From the NCBI RefSeq assembly GCF_001586255.1, contig NZ_CP014544.1:1705501-1769500 (forward strand): a stretch of 64,000 bases of DNA, in the 5' to 3' direction. The first letter of the stretch is position 1. Each line of letters opens with the position of its first letter. Positions 18,130-27,879 of the stretch are shown in pieces. Made by a program: the position numbers and the translations under genes. The notes under the pieces were generated by a model. That model saw only the letters and a list, made by a program, of their open reading frames with translations. It did no database searches and had not been told where the DNA came from. This DNA comes from Zhongshania aliphaticivorans. GTDB taxonomy: Bacteria; Pseudomonadota; Gammaproteobacteria; Pseudomonadales; Spongiibacteraceae.

Positions 18130-19439
18130 TGGCGATGTCGGTATTCCGCTTTGCGCGGCGCACTTGGGCGAGTGAGGACCTTGAACACATCGCACCGGTC
18201 CCGCTGCCGAAGATGGCCACCCCCGCCGTCGTGTTATCTTCATTGGTAGTGATCGCCCTATTATTGTTTGTGAGCATTGGGCCACTGGTGTGGCGTCAAG
18301 ATCCCTCGCAGCAATGGCTCTCCCAAATATCGGCAGGCCCCAGCGCCCCGCATTCGGTGCGTTTAATCCGCGATAACGGCCCGTGGCAGCCGCCTGTGAG
18401 CGAACCGGTGAAGAGCTTGGTAGTGCATGATGCCAATACTGAGTTTGTCCGCCTGCAATGGCCGCAGATAGAGGGGGTTAAGCGTTACCGAGTGTACCGC
18501 GCCTCCGCCCACAAGGCGGGTTTGGGCTTGGCGATTGCGGAAACGGATAAGTCCTACTATCAGGATCAATTACAGCTGAGCTACCAAATTTACCGTTATA
18601 CCATTGCCGATGCGGATAGCGGCTTGCTACTGCTGGCGCGTGAGGTTCGCCCTGAAGCGGCAATATCGTTGTTTGAAGCGCAACTGCAAGGTTTGGTGCC
18701 GGTGGGCAAGTCGAGCCGTCATGCCAAATGGCTTGAAATGCCCGGACACCCTTTAGGCACTGACGCTTTGGGCCGCGATATTTTGGCCAGATTGATGGCG
18801 GGTGGTCGCACCTCGCTGTTTGTTGGCGTCGTGGCGCCGTTGTTGTACATCAGTTTTGGTTGCATATTTGGTGCAATTGCGGGCTTGGCTGGGGGCTGGG
18901 TCGATCAAGTTGCCATGCGCTTTGTCGATTTTGTCGTCGCGCTGCCATTTTTGCTGTTTATGATTTTATTTCGCGTTGCCTTTGGTATTGGTCCGGGTGA
19001 AAACGGCATTATGCCCTTGATTGTTGCCATGCTAATGCTGAGCTGGCCAGGAAGCGCCAGGCTCATTCGCGGTCAGGTGCTGGCTTTGCGTGGTCAAGCC
19101 TTTGTTGAGGCGGCAAAGCTAGCGGGGGTCAGCACCAGTCGAGTCATCCTTAGGCATATGCTACCCAATGTCCTGCCGATGATCTTGGTTGCGTTTAGCT
19201 TTGCTATTCCCCAGGCGATTTTTACCGAGGCCTTCTTATCGTTTATTGGTATGGGCGTGTCGCCGCCGACCACGTCCTGGGGCGCGCTGTGTAACGACGG
19301 CATAAAAACCTTATTGTCCCACCCTCGGCAATTGCTGCTGCCCGCATTGTTTATCAGTGTATCGGTGTTGGCCTTTAATTTACTCGGCGACGCCTTGCGA
19401 GATGCCACCGATCGACGGGCGGGGGTGGCAAAGGCATGA
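18129..19439 (+). CDS. oppC: Oligopeptide ABC importer permease OppC with a fibronectin-like periplasmic insert
   Basis: 436 residues, about 130 longer than a usual OppC. The first membrane helix is at about residues 33-55. About residues 60-200 then form an extra domain before the permease core starts again with 'HPLGTDALGRDILARLMAGG'. The insert has 'TEFVRLQWPQIEGVKRYRVY' followed by 'YYQDQLQLSYQIYRYTIADA', the strand pattern and conserved Trp/Tyr positions of a fibronectin type III domain. The EAA loop is '[19 protein letters not shown]'. The insert should face the periplasm, where the binding protein docks. FN3 identity is inferred by eye. Confidence 0.9.
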   Translation: MAMSVFRFARRTWASEDLEHIAPVPLPKMATPAVVLSSLVVIALLLFVSIGPLVWRQDPSQQWLSQISAGPSAPHSVRLIRDNGPWQPPVSEPVKSLVVHDANTEFVRLQWPQIEGVKRYRVYRASAHKAGLGLAIAETDKSYYQDQLQLSYQIYRYTIADADSGLLLLAREVRPEAAISLFEAQLQGLVPVGKSSRHAKWLEMPGHPLGTDALGRDILARLMAGGRTSLFVGVVAPLLYISFGCIFGAIAGLAGGWVDQVAMRFVDFVVALPFLLFMILFRVAFGIGPGENGIMPLIVAMLMLSWPGSARLIRGQVLALRGQAFVEAAKLAGVSTSRVILRHMLPNVLPMILVAFSFAIPQAIFTEAFLSFIGMGVSPPTTSWGALCNDGIKTLLSHPRQLLLPALFISVSVLAFNLLGDALRDATDRRAGVAKA

Positions 19440-20419
19440 AGTTACTTGAGCTGGACAATTTGCAGGTGAGTATCGGGCCGGTGCAAGCAGTGCGTGATGT
19501 ATCCCTGAGTTTGGCGCCGGGCGAGTGCCGAGCCTTGGTGGGGGAGTCGGGCTGCGGTAAATCCGTAACGGCTATGAGTTTATTGAATTTAATGCCGCCT
19601 GCAGCGCAGACCAATGCTGCGCGCTGGGACTTTGCCGGTCGCGACATGCGTCAGTTGAGCGAACGCGAATGGCGTCGAATAAGGGGAAATGAGATCGCGA
19701 TGATCTTTCAAAACCCCATGACCGCCCTCGACCCCACTCAGACCATAGGCAGTCAAATTGCCGAACCTCTGCGCATTCACAAGGGTTTGTCGAAGCGTGA
19801 GGCGCGTATGCGGGCCATTGCGCTCTTGGAACGTCTGGCCATTGCCAACCCCGCCCAGCGCGCTGCGCAATACCCGTTTGAGTTTTCTGGGGGCATGTTA
19901 CAGCGCGCCATGATCGCGATGGCCGTGGTCTGTGAGCCGCAGTTATTGATTGCCGACGAGCCAACAACCGCCCTCGATGTTACCGTCCAAGCGGAGGTGC
20001 TGAGTATTTTGCGGGAATTGCGAGAATCCAGCGGCACCGCGATGTTATTTATTACTCACGATCTAGGTGTGGTCGCTGAAATTGCCGACTCTGTGTCGGT
20101 GATGTACGCAGGTCAAACTGTCGAAACCGGCTCGTTGCAAGATGTGTTTAGCCGCCAGGCCCACCCCTACACCCAGGCCCTAAAGCGTGCGGTACCGAAT
20201 ATGGAAAACCCGCATCGCCTAGAGGCAATTGCCGGAACCCCGCCGGACTTACGCCACCCCCCTAAGGGCTGCGGTTTTGCGGCGCGCTGCTGTGAGCGCA
20301 TGGCGATTTGCGATCAGTTGCCGCCGAATTTTCCCTGCGAATCCACCGCGGCACATCAGGCTCGGTGTTGGTTGTGGCACCCAGAACACCCGGCACGCTG
20401 GCGGGAGAACGAGCAATGA
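19436..20419 (+). CDS. oppD: Oligopeptide ABC importer ATPase OppD
   Basis: 327 residues. Walker A 'GESGCGKSV', Q-loop 'MIFQNPMTALDPTQ', signature 'FSGGMLQRAMIAMA', Walker B 'LLIADEPTTALDVT', and the switch His in 'LFITHDLGVVAEI'. The C-terminal oligopeptide/dipeptide domain carries a Cys-rich end ('GCGFAARCCERMAICD') that in this subfamily can hold an iron-sulphur cluster. It overlaps both oppC (ATGA) and oppF (ATGA). Confidence 0.94.
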   Translation: MKLLELDNLQVSIGPVQAVRDVSLSLAPGECRALVGESGCGKSVTAMSLLNLMPPAAQTNAARWDFAGRDMRQLSEREWRRIRGNEIAMIFQNPMTALDPTQTIGSQIAEPLRIHKGLSKREARMRAIALLERLAIANPAQRAAQYPFEFSGGMLQRAMIAMAVVCEPQLLIADEPTTALDVTVQAEVLSILRELRESSGTAMLFITHDLGVVAEIADSVSVMYAGQTVETGSLQDVFSRQAHPYTQALKRAVPNMENPHRLEAIAGTPPDLRHPPKGCGFAARCCERMAICDQLPPNFPCESTAAHQARCWLWHPEHPARWRENEQ

Positions 20420-21399
20420 GTGGGGCAATTGTTCAGCTGCGGGAGTTGCGCTGTCACTTTGCTAGCGGTGAGGGCTTATTGGCGGCAGTCGACGGCGTTA
20501 ACCTCGACATTCAGGCCGGTGAGGTTTTGGGGGTAGTGGGGGAGAGCGGCTCCGGAAAATCGACCTTGGGGCGAATTATTGCCGGTTTACAACCGCGTTC
20601 GGCGGGGGACTTGATTATTGGCGGGCAAGCTATGCCACGTCATTATAGTCGTCGCCAATTTAAAGCGATGTCCACCCAGGTTCAAATGGTATTCCAAGAC
20701 AGCTACGCCAGCCTGAACCCGCGAATGACGATTCTCGCCAGCCTGCAGGAACCCCTGTGGAGCCAAGGGGTGACGGGGGCCGTGGCGCGTGACAAGGCTT
20801 GTTATTGGCTAGAGCGGGTTGGTTTACCCCAATCTGCCGGTGAGCGTTACCCCCATGAGCTCTCCGGGGGGCAGCGCCAGCGCATTGGCATAGCAAGGGC
20901 ATTTATTGCCGAGCCAAAACTGGTGATCTGCGACGAACCGGTCTCCGCATTGGACGTGTCGGTACAGGCGCAAATTATTAATTTATTGCAAGAGCTGCAA
21001 ACTGAGCACAATACCGCTATGTTATTTATAGCCCACGACTTGGCGGTGGTGCGATTTTTAGCAACGCGCACAGCGGTAATGTACCTAGGTGAGATTGTGG
21101 AACTGGGGCCAACCCCAGCCTTGTTTGAGGGGCCTAGACACCCCTATACCGCGCGACTATTGGCGGCGCATTTAGATGGCAATATTAAGGCGCGGAAGGT
21201 TATCGCTGCCAATACTGGCAAAGCGGCGGGCCACAAGGCACCATTGGCCACGGACAGTGGCTGCCGGTTTGCGCCGCGTTGCCCAATGGCCGAACCAGCA
21301 TGCGGTGCCAATCCGCCGTGGTTGCGAGCGACAAAAGTGGACACTGAAGCGGCCTGCCACCGCTTGGCAGATGTAGAGATCTTAAAGCTCAGAAAGTAA
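20416..21399 (+). CDS. oppF: Oligopeptide ABC importer ATPase OppF
   Basis: 327 residues. Walker A 'GESGSGKST', Q-loop 'MVFQDSYASLNPRM', signature 'LSGGQRQRIGIARA', Walker B 'LVICDEPVSALDVS', and the switch His in 'LFIAHDLAVVRFL'. A C-terminal Cys-containing segment ('GCRFAPRCPMAEPACG') matches OppD. The ATG at 20416 overlapping the oppD stop is the start; an in-frame upstream ATG at 20308 lies inside oppD and is not used. It completes the two-ATPase importer. Confidence 0.94.
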   Translation: MSGAIVQLRELRCHFASGEGLLAAVDGVNLDIQAGEVLGVVGESGSGKSTLGRIIAGLQPRSAGDLIIGGQAMPRHYSRRQFKAMSTQVQMVFQDSYASLNPRMTILASLQEPLWSQGVTGAVARDKACYWLERVGLPQSAGERYPHELSGGQRQRIGIARAFIAEPKLVICDEPVSALDVSVQAQIINLLQELQTEHNTAMLFIAHDLAVVRFLATRTAVMYLGEIVELGPTPALFEGPRHPYTARLLAAHLDGNIKARKVIAANTGKAAGHKAPLATDSGCRFAPRCPMAEPACGANPPWLRATKVDTEAACHRLADVEILKLRK

Positions 21400-21447
21400 G
21401 CTTGTGGTCTGAGCTCAACGAAATTTAACAATACGGACCGATAATTA

Positions 21448-21927
21448 ATGAAAGTAAAAATGGATGCACCGAGTGTGCTGGCTATAGCGGCAACGCTTTT
21501 TAAAACAGGCCTACTCGATGCGGGGCGTACCGAAGCCAAACGCTATTTCCGTGAGCTGGAGGCGGGGCGAGAATTAATTTTGTCCGATATGGCAATGCCC
21601 GATAAATCGACAATGCGCATAAAACTGCAATTATTGCCCCAAGAGTTCCGAGGTAATTTGAATTTCAGTGCGTTTAAAGAGCATCTGCTATTTTTAACTG
21701 CAGAGCTAGCTAAGGTTGTTAATTCAAAAACTGAGCCCTTGGTAATGAGCGATGACGAGGGTAGTCAACTACTCTTTAATATTCCTGCGCTGACCCATAT
21801 TGATGGGGTCTTGAATGCACTGGTACTGGGGGCGGATTTGCGGCGGCCGGGGGCATTGGTATTACAGTTGATGTTTATCGATCCTGACCAATATCGGGCC
21901 GCAGAGGTCAAAACAGCAAATAGCTAG
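21448..21927 (+). CDS. Conserved hypothetical protein, 159 aa
   Basis: I do not recognise a family. The protein has no signal peptide or membrane segment and looks alpha/beta ('MRIKLQLLPQEFRGNLNFSA', 'LVMSDDEGSQLLFNIPALTH', 'ALVLQLMFIDPDQYR'). The first 30 residues ('VLAIAATLFKTGLLDAGRTEAKRYFRELEAG') look helical. It lies 48 bp after oppF and 115 bp before fadD on the same strand; codon use and composition match the neighbours, which supports a real gene. It is probably a cytoplasmic protein of unknown role. Confidence 0.6.
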   Translation: MKVKMDAPSVLAIAATLFKTGLLDAGRTEAKRYFRELEAGRELILSDMAMPDKSTMRIKLQLLPQEFRGNLNFSAFKEHLLFLTAELAKVVNSKTEPLVMSDDEGSQLLFNIPALTHIDGVLNALVLGADLRRPGALVLQLMFIDPDQYRAAEVKTANS

Positions 21928-22042
21928 TGTTGACAGTGAATACAAATGTCGATAGCTTGCCTAGCTGAATATCAGTGGTCGGCTTGCCTGAATTTTTTGG
22001 GTGCGGCGCCAATAACAACAAGCACTATATTAGGGGGCGACT

Positions 22043-23749
22043 TTGTCAGCAGAAATGGAAAGTATTGCAGCAGTTATTAAAGCAGCACGCGCGAAAGTGG
22101 GCATGCCTGACGATGTGGATTTGACGCAGCATGCGAATTTGGGGGCGATGTTTAATTACTGCGTCAGCAAGTTTGGTGATTTGCCTGCCATGTCGTGTAT
22201 GGGTGAAACCATCACTTACAACGAACTTGATAAGCTCTCTGCGCAGTTTGCGACATATTTACAAAAAAACACCAATTTGCGTGTGGGCGACAGGATTGCC
22301 CTGCAAATGCCCAATATTTTGCAATACCCGGTAGCGCTCTTTGGCGCTATTCGCGCAGGCTTGATCGTGGTGAATACCAACCCACTTTATAGTCAGCGTG
22401 AGCTAAAGCACCAGCTAAATGATTCCGGCGCCAAAGCACTGGTCGTCCTTGCCAATGTTGCCGAAGCGGCGGCAGCGGTTGTCGACGAAACCCCAGTCGA
22501 GTTTGTGATTGTTACTGAAATAGGCGACTTGCACCCAACGGTAAAACGGCTACTCATCAATAATGTCGTTAAACACGTTAAAAAGATGGTGCCCAAGTTT
22601 AAATTTAAAAATGCGATTAAATATCGCAGTGTTTTAGCCAAGGGCAAGAGCGGGCAATTTACCCAAGCAAACCCTGGTGCTGAAGAAGTTGCATTGCTGC
22701 AGTACACCGGTGGTACAACGGGCGTGTCGAAAGGCGCCATGATTAGCCACCGCAATCTAATGGCTAATATTCTGCAGAGTAAGAATCTGTTTGAAAGTTT
22801 TGGCCTTAAAGAAGGCGAAGAAACCTTCCTGTCGCCACTGCCGCTATACCATATTTACTCCTTTATGCTGTCGTTCTGCGTCATGTTGCAGGGCAATCAC
22901 GGCGTGTTAATTGCTAATCCTCGTGATCTTAGCAGTGTCATTAAAGAAATGAAGCGCTATCGCTGGAGCGGGATGAGCGGGATTAACACCCTGTTTGTGC
23001 AGCTGTGCAATAACGACGAATTTCGGGCTTTAGACTTTTCCTCGGTGAAAGCCACCATGTCTGGTGGTATGGCGCTAACCGCAGGCGCAGCGAAAGAATG
23101 GATGGAAGTCACTGGCGCCGAGGTTTACGAAGGTTATGGTCTAACCGAAACCTCGCCGGTCGTATCTATTAATCCGGGTGGTAATAATCAAATCGGTACG
23201 ATAGGTGTGGCCCTGCCAGGCACCGATATCCGTATAGTTGTTGAAGGTGTCGATAAAGGCGTTGGTGAGCGCGGTGAATTGTGCGTGCGTGGCCCACAGG
23301 TAATGATGGGGTATTGGCAGCGTCCCGACGAGACCGAAAAGACCATCATCGATGGCTGGCTGCACACGGGTGACGTCGCTGTTGTGCAAGAAGATGGCTA
23401 TATGCGCATTGTCGATCGCATGAAAGACATGATTATCGTCTCTGGCTTTAATGTTTACCCCAATGAAATTGAAGACGTCTTAAGCGGACACCCGAATATT
23501 GCTGAATGTGCGGCAATTGGTGTGCCTGACGAGAAGTCTGGGGAAGCGGTTAAAATCTTTGTCGCGGCTAAAAAAGGCGATATTGATGTGACTGAGCTAA
23601 AAGCATTTTTGCGTGAACGCCTCACCGGCTATAAAATGCCTCGGTATATTGAAGTGCGTGACGAACTGCCTAAGACCAATGTGGGCAAGGTATTGCGTCG
23701 CTCACTTCGCGACGAGGAGCTTGCCAAGCTCGCCAAGGCTAACAAATAA
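22043..23749 (+). CDS. fadD: Long-chain fatty acid-CoA ligase FadD
   Basis: 568 residues, an AMP-binding acyl-CoA synthetase. Motifs are the P-loop 'YTGGTTGVSKGAM', the adenine motif 'YEGYGLTETSPVVSI', the hinge 'GWLHTGDVAVVQEDGYMRIV' and C-terminal 'KTNVGKVLRRSLRDEE' with the catalytic Lys. It activates exogenous long-chain fatty acids for beta-oxidation or phospholipid synthesis. The start is TTG at 22043, preceded by the strong AGGGGG site 5 bp upstream; an ATG lies four codons later (22055). A hairpin terminator follows. Confidence 0.93.
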   Translation: MSAEMESIAAVIKAARAKVGMPDDVDLTQHANLGAMFNYCVSKFGDLPAMSCMGETITYNELDKLSAQFATYLQKNTNLRVGDRIALQMPNILQYPVALFGAIRAGLIVVNTNPLYSQRELKHQLNDSGAKALVVLANVAEAAAAVVDETPVEFVIVTEIGDLHPTVKRLLINNVVKHVKKMVPKFKFKNAIKYRSVLAKGKSGQFTQANPGAEEVALLQYTGGTTGVSKGAMISHRNLMANILQSKNLFESFGLKEGEETFLSPLPLYHIYSFMLSFCVMLQGNHGVLIANPRDLSSVIKEMKRYRWSGMSGINTLFVQLCNNDEFRALDFSSVKATMSGGMALTAGAAKEWMEVTGAEVYEGYGLTETSPVVSINPGGNNQIGTIGVALPGTDIRIVVEGVDKGVGERGELCVRGPQVMMGYWQRPDETEKTIIDGWLHTGDVAVVQEDGYMRIVDRMKDMIIVSGFNVYPNEIEDVLSGHPNIAECAAIGVPDEKSGEAVKIFVAAKKGDIDVTELKAFLRERLTGYKMPRYIEVRDELPKTNVGKVLRRSLRDEELAKLAKANK

Positions 23750-23773
23750 TCGTTTAGCTGTTATGTAATCGTA

Positions 23774-23798
23774 AAAAGGCGCCAAATGGCGCCTTTTT
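23774..23798 (+). terminator. Rho-independent terminator of fadD
   Basis: The sequence AAAAGGCGCC-AAAT-GGCGCCTTTT forms a 10-bp stem followed by a T run. It starts 25 bp after the fadD stop and lies just before hrpA. The in-frame ATG at 23786 that would extend hrpA upstream lies inside this hairpin. Confidence 0.85.
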
Positions 23799-23815
23799 TG
23801 TTTTTATTGGAATGT

Positions 23816-26800
23816 ATGTCTGAAACTCGATCAGAAATAAGCTCAGCCGCTGTTGTCGCCGTGGACCCGCAGTCGTTAATGGGGCAGCTAGAGAGCTGTT
23901 TGCAAGCGGACCGCTTCGCGCTTGGTCGCGCCTGTCGCCAATTGCAGCAACAAGCGGCGGCGGGTACTGACATTAGTCAAAAGCTGGCAGCACTGGTTGA
24001 GCGGTTTACGGCCTCCCAAACGAGAGTTCTACAACGGCGTGCTAATTTGCCGACGGTGGCGTATCCGCCAGATTTGCCGGTTAGTCAGCGGGTCGACGAT
24101 ATTCGCGCGGCCATCGCCGCTCACCAGGTCGTGGTTGTGGCGGGGGAGACCGGCTCGGGTAAAACCACGCAAATCCCCAAAATTTGTTTGGCTATGGGCC
24201 GTGGGGTTGCCGGTTTAATCGCCCATACTCAGCCCCGGCGTTTGGCTGCGCGGGCCGTTGCCCAGCGTTTGGCCGAGGAGCTGGATACCACCCTGGGTGA
24301 GGGCGTGGCTTTTCAAATACGCTTTCAAGAAGTTAGCTCGCCCAATAGCTATATCAAATTAATGACTGACGGTATTTTGCTGGCGGCTATTCAGCGCGAC
24401 CGTTTTTTAAGTGAATACGACACCATCATTATCGACGAGGCCCATGAGCGCAGCCTAAACATCGATTTTTTGCTGGGTTATTTAAAAACCCTGCTGCCTA
24501 AACGCCCCGATTTAAAGCTGATCATCACCTCGGCCACCATTGATGTGGCACGCTTCTCTGAACACTTTAATAATGCGCCGGTTATTGAAGTGTCTGGTCG
24601 GAGCTTTCCCGTTGAATATCGCTATCGTCCCCAAGAAGAACTGAGTGCCGACAATGATATTGGCGAGGCGGTAGAAGCGGTATTGCGCGAATTAATCGCT
24701 GAGGGTGCCCAGCGCAGCGGCGACACCTTGGTGTTTCTCAGCGGCGAGCGGGATATTCGTGATGTGACCCGCCATTTGCGCAAGGCCGATTTGCCGGGCG
24801 CAGAGGTCCTGCCACTGTACTCACGCCTGAGTACCGCCGAGCAACAGCGGATTTTTGACTTGCGCGGGCGGCGGGGCTGGCGGGTGGTATTAGCGACCAA
24901 CGTCGCCGAAACCTCGCTGACGGTGCCGGGAATCCGCTATGTAATCGACGGCGGTACCGCGCGTATTAGTCGCTATAGCGTGCGGAGCAAGGTGCAGCGC
25001 TTGCCGATTGAAGCGATATCGCAAGCCAGCGCCAATCAGCGCGCCGGTCGCTGTGGACGGGTGGCTGCGGGTATTGCCTATCGTCTGTATAGCGAAGCAG
25101 ATTATTTAAGTCGGCCGGTGTATACCGAACCCGAGATTCAGCGCACCAATCTCGCCGCCGTTATACTGCAAATGCTTCAGCTCAAACTAGGGGATATCAG
25201 CGCCTTTCCCTTTGTAGACGCGCCGGACAACAAATTTGTGAACGACGGCTTTGCGCTGTTGGCCGAATTAGGCGCGGTGCGTGACGGTAAACTCAATAAA
25301 CTCGGTCAGCAACTGGGCCGCTTTCCAGTTGACCCACGGATTGGCCGTTTGCTACTGGCCGCCGCCGATGGCGGCTGTTTGCGGGAAATGCTGATTATTG
25401 CCAGCGCGTTAAGTATTCAAGATCCTCGCGACCGTCCAGCGGATAAGCAGCAAGCTGCCGATGAAAAACACCGTCGCTTTTGGCAGCCAGATTCCGATTT
25501 TATGGCTTTTGTCGGCCTGTGGGACTACGCCGAGGAGCAGCGCCAAGCATTGTCGGCCAGCCAGTGGCGCAAACTCTGTCAGCGGGAGTTTTTGTCGTGG
25601 ACGCGGATGCGGGAGTGGCGGGAAGTCCACCACCAAATCACCTTGATGTGTCGGCAACTAAAGCTACCGGTCAATCGCGAGCCCGCTGATTTTGACAGCA
25701 TTCACCGCGCCTTGTTGCCGGGCTTTTTGGGCCAGATAGCCTGCAAAGACGAAGAGCGGGAGTATCTCGGTGCGCGCAATCGTAAATTGCGGATATTCCC
25801 CGGCTCCTCGTTATTTAAGAAAGCGCCAAAATGGATTGTGGCTGCCGAACTAGCCGAAACCACCCAGCTCTATGCGCGCTGTGTGGCGAAAATTGATCCT
25901 GAGTGGGTGTTTGGCATTAACGACGAGCTGTTAAAACGCAGCTATTACGAACCCCATTGGCATAGTCGCAGTGGTCGGGTGATGGCCTTCGAACAGACCA
26001 TGCTTTACGGCTTGCTGATTCGCGATAAAAAGCGGGTGCACTATGGTCCGATCTCGCCGGTAGAAAGTCGCGAAATTCTTATTCGCCAAGCCTTGGTGGA
26101 GGGGCGCTATCTGGGTAAAGCGGAATTCTTTCGCCACAACCGCAAGCTGATTGCGGAGATTGGTGAGCTAGAAGACAAGGCTCGGCGGCGAGATATTCTC
26201 ATATCCGACGATGAGTTATTTCGTTACTACGACGAGCGTATTCCCGAGGGCACCATTACCGCCGCCCATCTGGAAAGTTGGTTAAAAAGCACCGCAGCGC
26301 CACGGACTTTATTTTTGAGCCGTGGCGAATTAATGCGTCATGCCGGCAGCGATGTCACCGAGGAGCAGTTCCCGGATACCCTGCACTGCGCAGGCATGAT
26401 ACTGGCGCTGAGCTATCATTTTGAGCCGAATCACCCCGCCGACGGGGTTAGTGTGTCTGTGCCGCTGGCGAATCTGCCAAAGCTACCTGAGGGGCGTTTG
26501 GAGTGGCTGGTACCTGGCTTGTTGCGAGACAAGTGCATTGCGCTGCTCAAAAATCTGCCAAAAGCCCAGCGTAAACAATTGGTACCGGTGCCGGACTTTG
26601 TCGACAAGGCCTTGCCAATGCTCGCGGTCAATGACGTGGGTCTATTGCCCAGCTTGGCGGACGCGCTGCGCAAAATCAGCGGTCTGCAAATCGACGTGGC
26701 CGAGTGGTCGCGCAATAACATCGATAATTTTTACCGTATGAATATTCGGGTGCTGGACAACGCCGGTAAATTACTGGCCCAAAGCCGCGATTTGCGGGCG

Positions 26801-27754
26801 CTGTGCGCCGAGCTCGCGGTGCAGGTGCAGCAGGGCATTGCCGAAGAGCGTGGTAGTGGCTTTGAAACCAAGGTTCTCACTAGTTGGGATTTCGATCGCT
26901 TAGAGTCTCGTTACGAATTTAAGCAGGGCGGAGCAACCTTGGTCGCCTATCCCTGTTTACGGGATCAGGGCGAGAGTGTTGAACTAAGTCTTGCCGAGAC
27001 CGAGACCGACGCTCGGCAGGCAAATTTGCGCGGCGTTCAGCGCCTACTCTTATTGCGCTTGGCTCAGCAGTGCAAGAGCTTGCGGGCGAGCTTGTTTCGC
27101 AGCAACACGGTTCAATTACAATTGTCTGCGGTGGGTGAGCAAAAAAAGCGTTGGTTGGAAGATTGTCTGCTCGCTGCAAGCCAAAATTGCTTTGCATTGA
27201 GCGAGGAGAACTTGCCCCACACCCAGACGGAATTTGAACAAGTTTGGGAGCAGGGGCGCGCGGGCTTTGTTGCCGATGCCGAGGCCTGCGCTGAGTTGTT
27301 AAATAAAATACTGGCCAATTACGCGGATATTCGTCGCAGCCTTAAAAAGCTGAATTCGCTTAGCTGGATCCATAGTATCAATGACATCAATCGTCAGTTA
27401 GACGCTTTGTTTTTTGATGGTTTTATCACCGACCTCAGTCGCGATGAACTGGCGCAATACCCGCGTTATTTACAAGCAATTTTGCAGCGGATTAGTAAAC
27501 TGGACGGCGCCTATCAACGAGATCGGCAGTCGACCTTGGTGCTTGAGCCGCTGCAGCAGCAATTTTCAGAATTTGTTAAGAAGCTGCCAGACAAACATCG
27601 TCGTCACCGGCTGGTAATGGATTATCGTTGGCAACTGGAGGAGCTGCGCATTTCGCTGTTTGCTCAGAATATGGGCACCCGAACGCCGGTTTCGGAAAAG
27701 CGTTTAAAGGTTCTCTGGAAAGCCTTAGTGCAAGATGTAACATTATTGAATTGA
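23816..27754 (+). CDS. hrpA: HrpA, DEAH-box ATP-dependent RNA helicase
   Basis: 1312 residues, full HrpA length. Helicase motifs are Walker A 'GETGSGKTTQ', DEAH in 'IIIDEAHERSLNIDFL', motif III 'SATID', and motif VI 'QRAGRCGR'. The HA2/OB region follows, then the long HrpA-specific DUF3418 C-terminus. HrpA resolves stalled or collided ribosomes in E. coli. I chose the ATG at 23816 ('MSETRSEIS') with GGA 5 bp upstream; an ATG ten codons earlier falls in the fadD terminator. Confidence 0.95.
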   Translation: MSETRSEISSAAVVAVDPQSLMGQLESCLQADRFALGRACRQLQQQAAAGTDISQKLAALVERFTASQTRVLQRRANLPTVAYPPDLPVSQRVDDIRAAIAAHQVVVVAGETGSGKTTQIPKICLAMGRGVAGLIAHTQPRRLAARAVAQRLAEELDTTLGEGVAFQIRFQEVSSPNSYIKLMTDGILLAAIQRDRFLSEYDTIIIDEAHERSLNIDFLLGYLKTLLPKRPDLKLIITSATIDVARFSEHFNNAPVIEVSGRSFPVEYRYRPQEELSADNDIGEAVEAVLRELIAEGAQRSGDTLVFLSGERDIRDVTRHLRKADLPGAEVLPLYSRLSTAEQQRIFDLRGRRGWRVVLATNVAETSLTVPGIRYVIDGGTARISRYSVRSKVQRLPIEAISQASANQRAGRCGRVAAGIAYRLYSEADYLSRPVYTEPEIQRTNLAAVILQMLQLKLGDISAFPFVDAPDNKFVNDGFALLAELGAVRDGKLNKLGQQLGRFPVDPRIGRLLLAAADGGCLREMLIIASALSIQDPRDRPADKQQAADEKHRRFWQPDSDFMAFVGLWDYAEEQRQALSASQWRKLCQREFLSWTRMREWREVHHQITLMCRQLKLPVNREPADFDSIHRALLPGFLGQIACKDEEREYLGARNRKLRIFPGSSLFKKAPKWIVAAELAETTQLYARCVAKIDPEWVFGINDELLKRSYYEPHWHSRSGRVMAFEQTMLYGLLIRDKKRVHYGPISPVESREILIRQALVEGRYLGKAEFFRHNRKLIAEIGELEDKARRRDILISDDELFRYYDERIPEGTITAAHLESWLKSTAAPRTLFLSRGELMRHAGSDVTEEQFPDTLHCAGMILALSYHFEPNHPADGVSVSVPLANLPKLPEGRLEWLVPGLLRDKCIALLKNLPKAQRKQLVPVPDFVDKALPMLAVNDVGLLPSLADALRKISGLQIDVAEWSRNNIDNFYRMNIRVLDNAGKLLAQSRDLRALCAELAVQVQQGIAEERGSGFETKVLTSWDFDRLESRYEFKQGGATLVAYPCLRDQGESVELSLAETETDARQANLRGVQRLLLLRLAQQCKSLRASLFRSNTVQLQLSAVGEQKKRWLEDCLLAASQNCFALSEENLPHTQTEFEQVWEQGRAGFVADAEACAELLNKILANYADIRRSLKKLNSLSWIHSINDINRQLDALFFDGFITDLSRDELAQYPRYLQAILQRISKLDGAYQRDRQSTLVLEPLQQQFSEFVKKLPDKHRRHRLVMDYRWQLEELRISLFAQNMGTRTPVSEKRLKVLWKALVQDVTLLN

Positions 27755-27879
27755 GCGCGTCTGTATTTTGCTAGATCGAATTCGACTAAAGCTGCGTATG
27801 AATGGTGTTGGCTAAAACTGCTATGCTCATGTCGTTGTAGACGTAATAATTACTTGCTGATCCGATATGGAGAATAACA

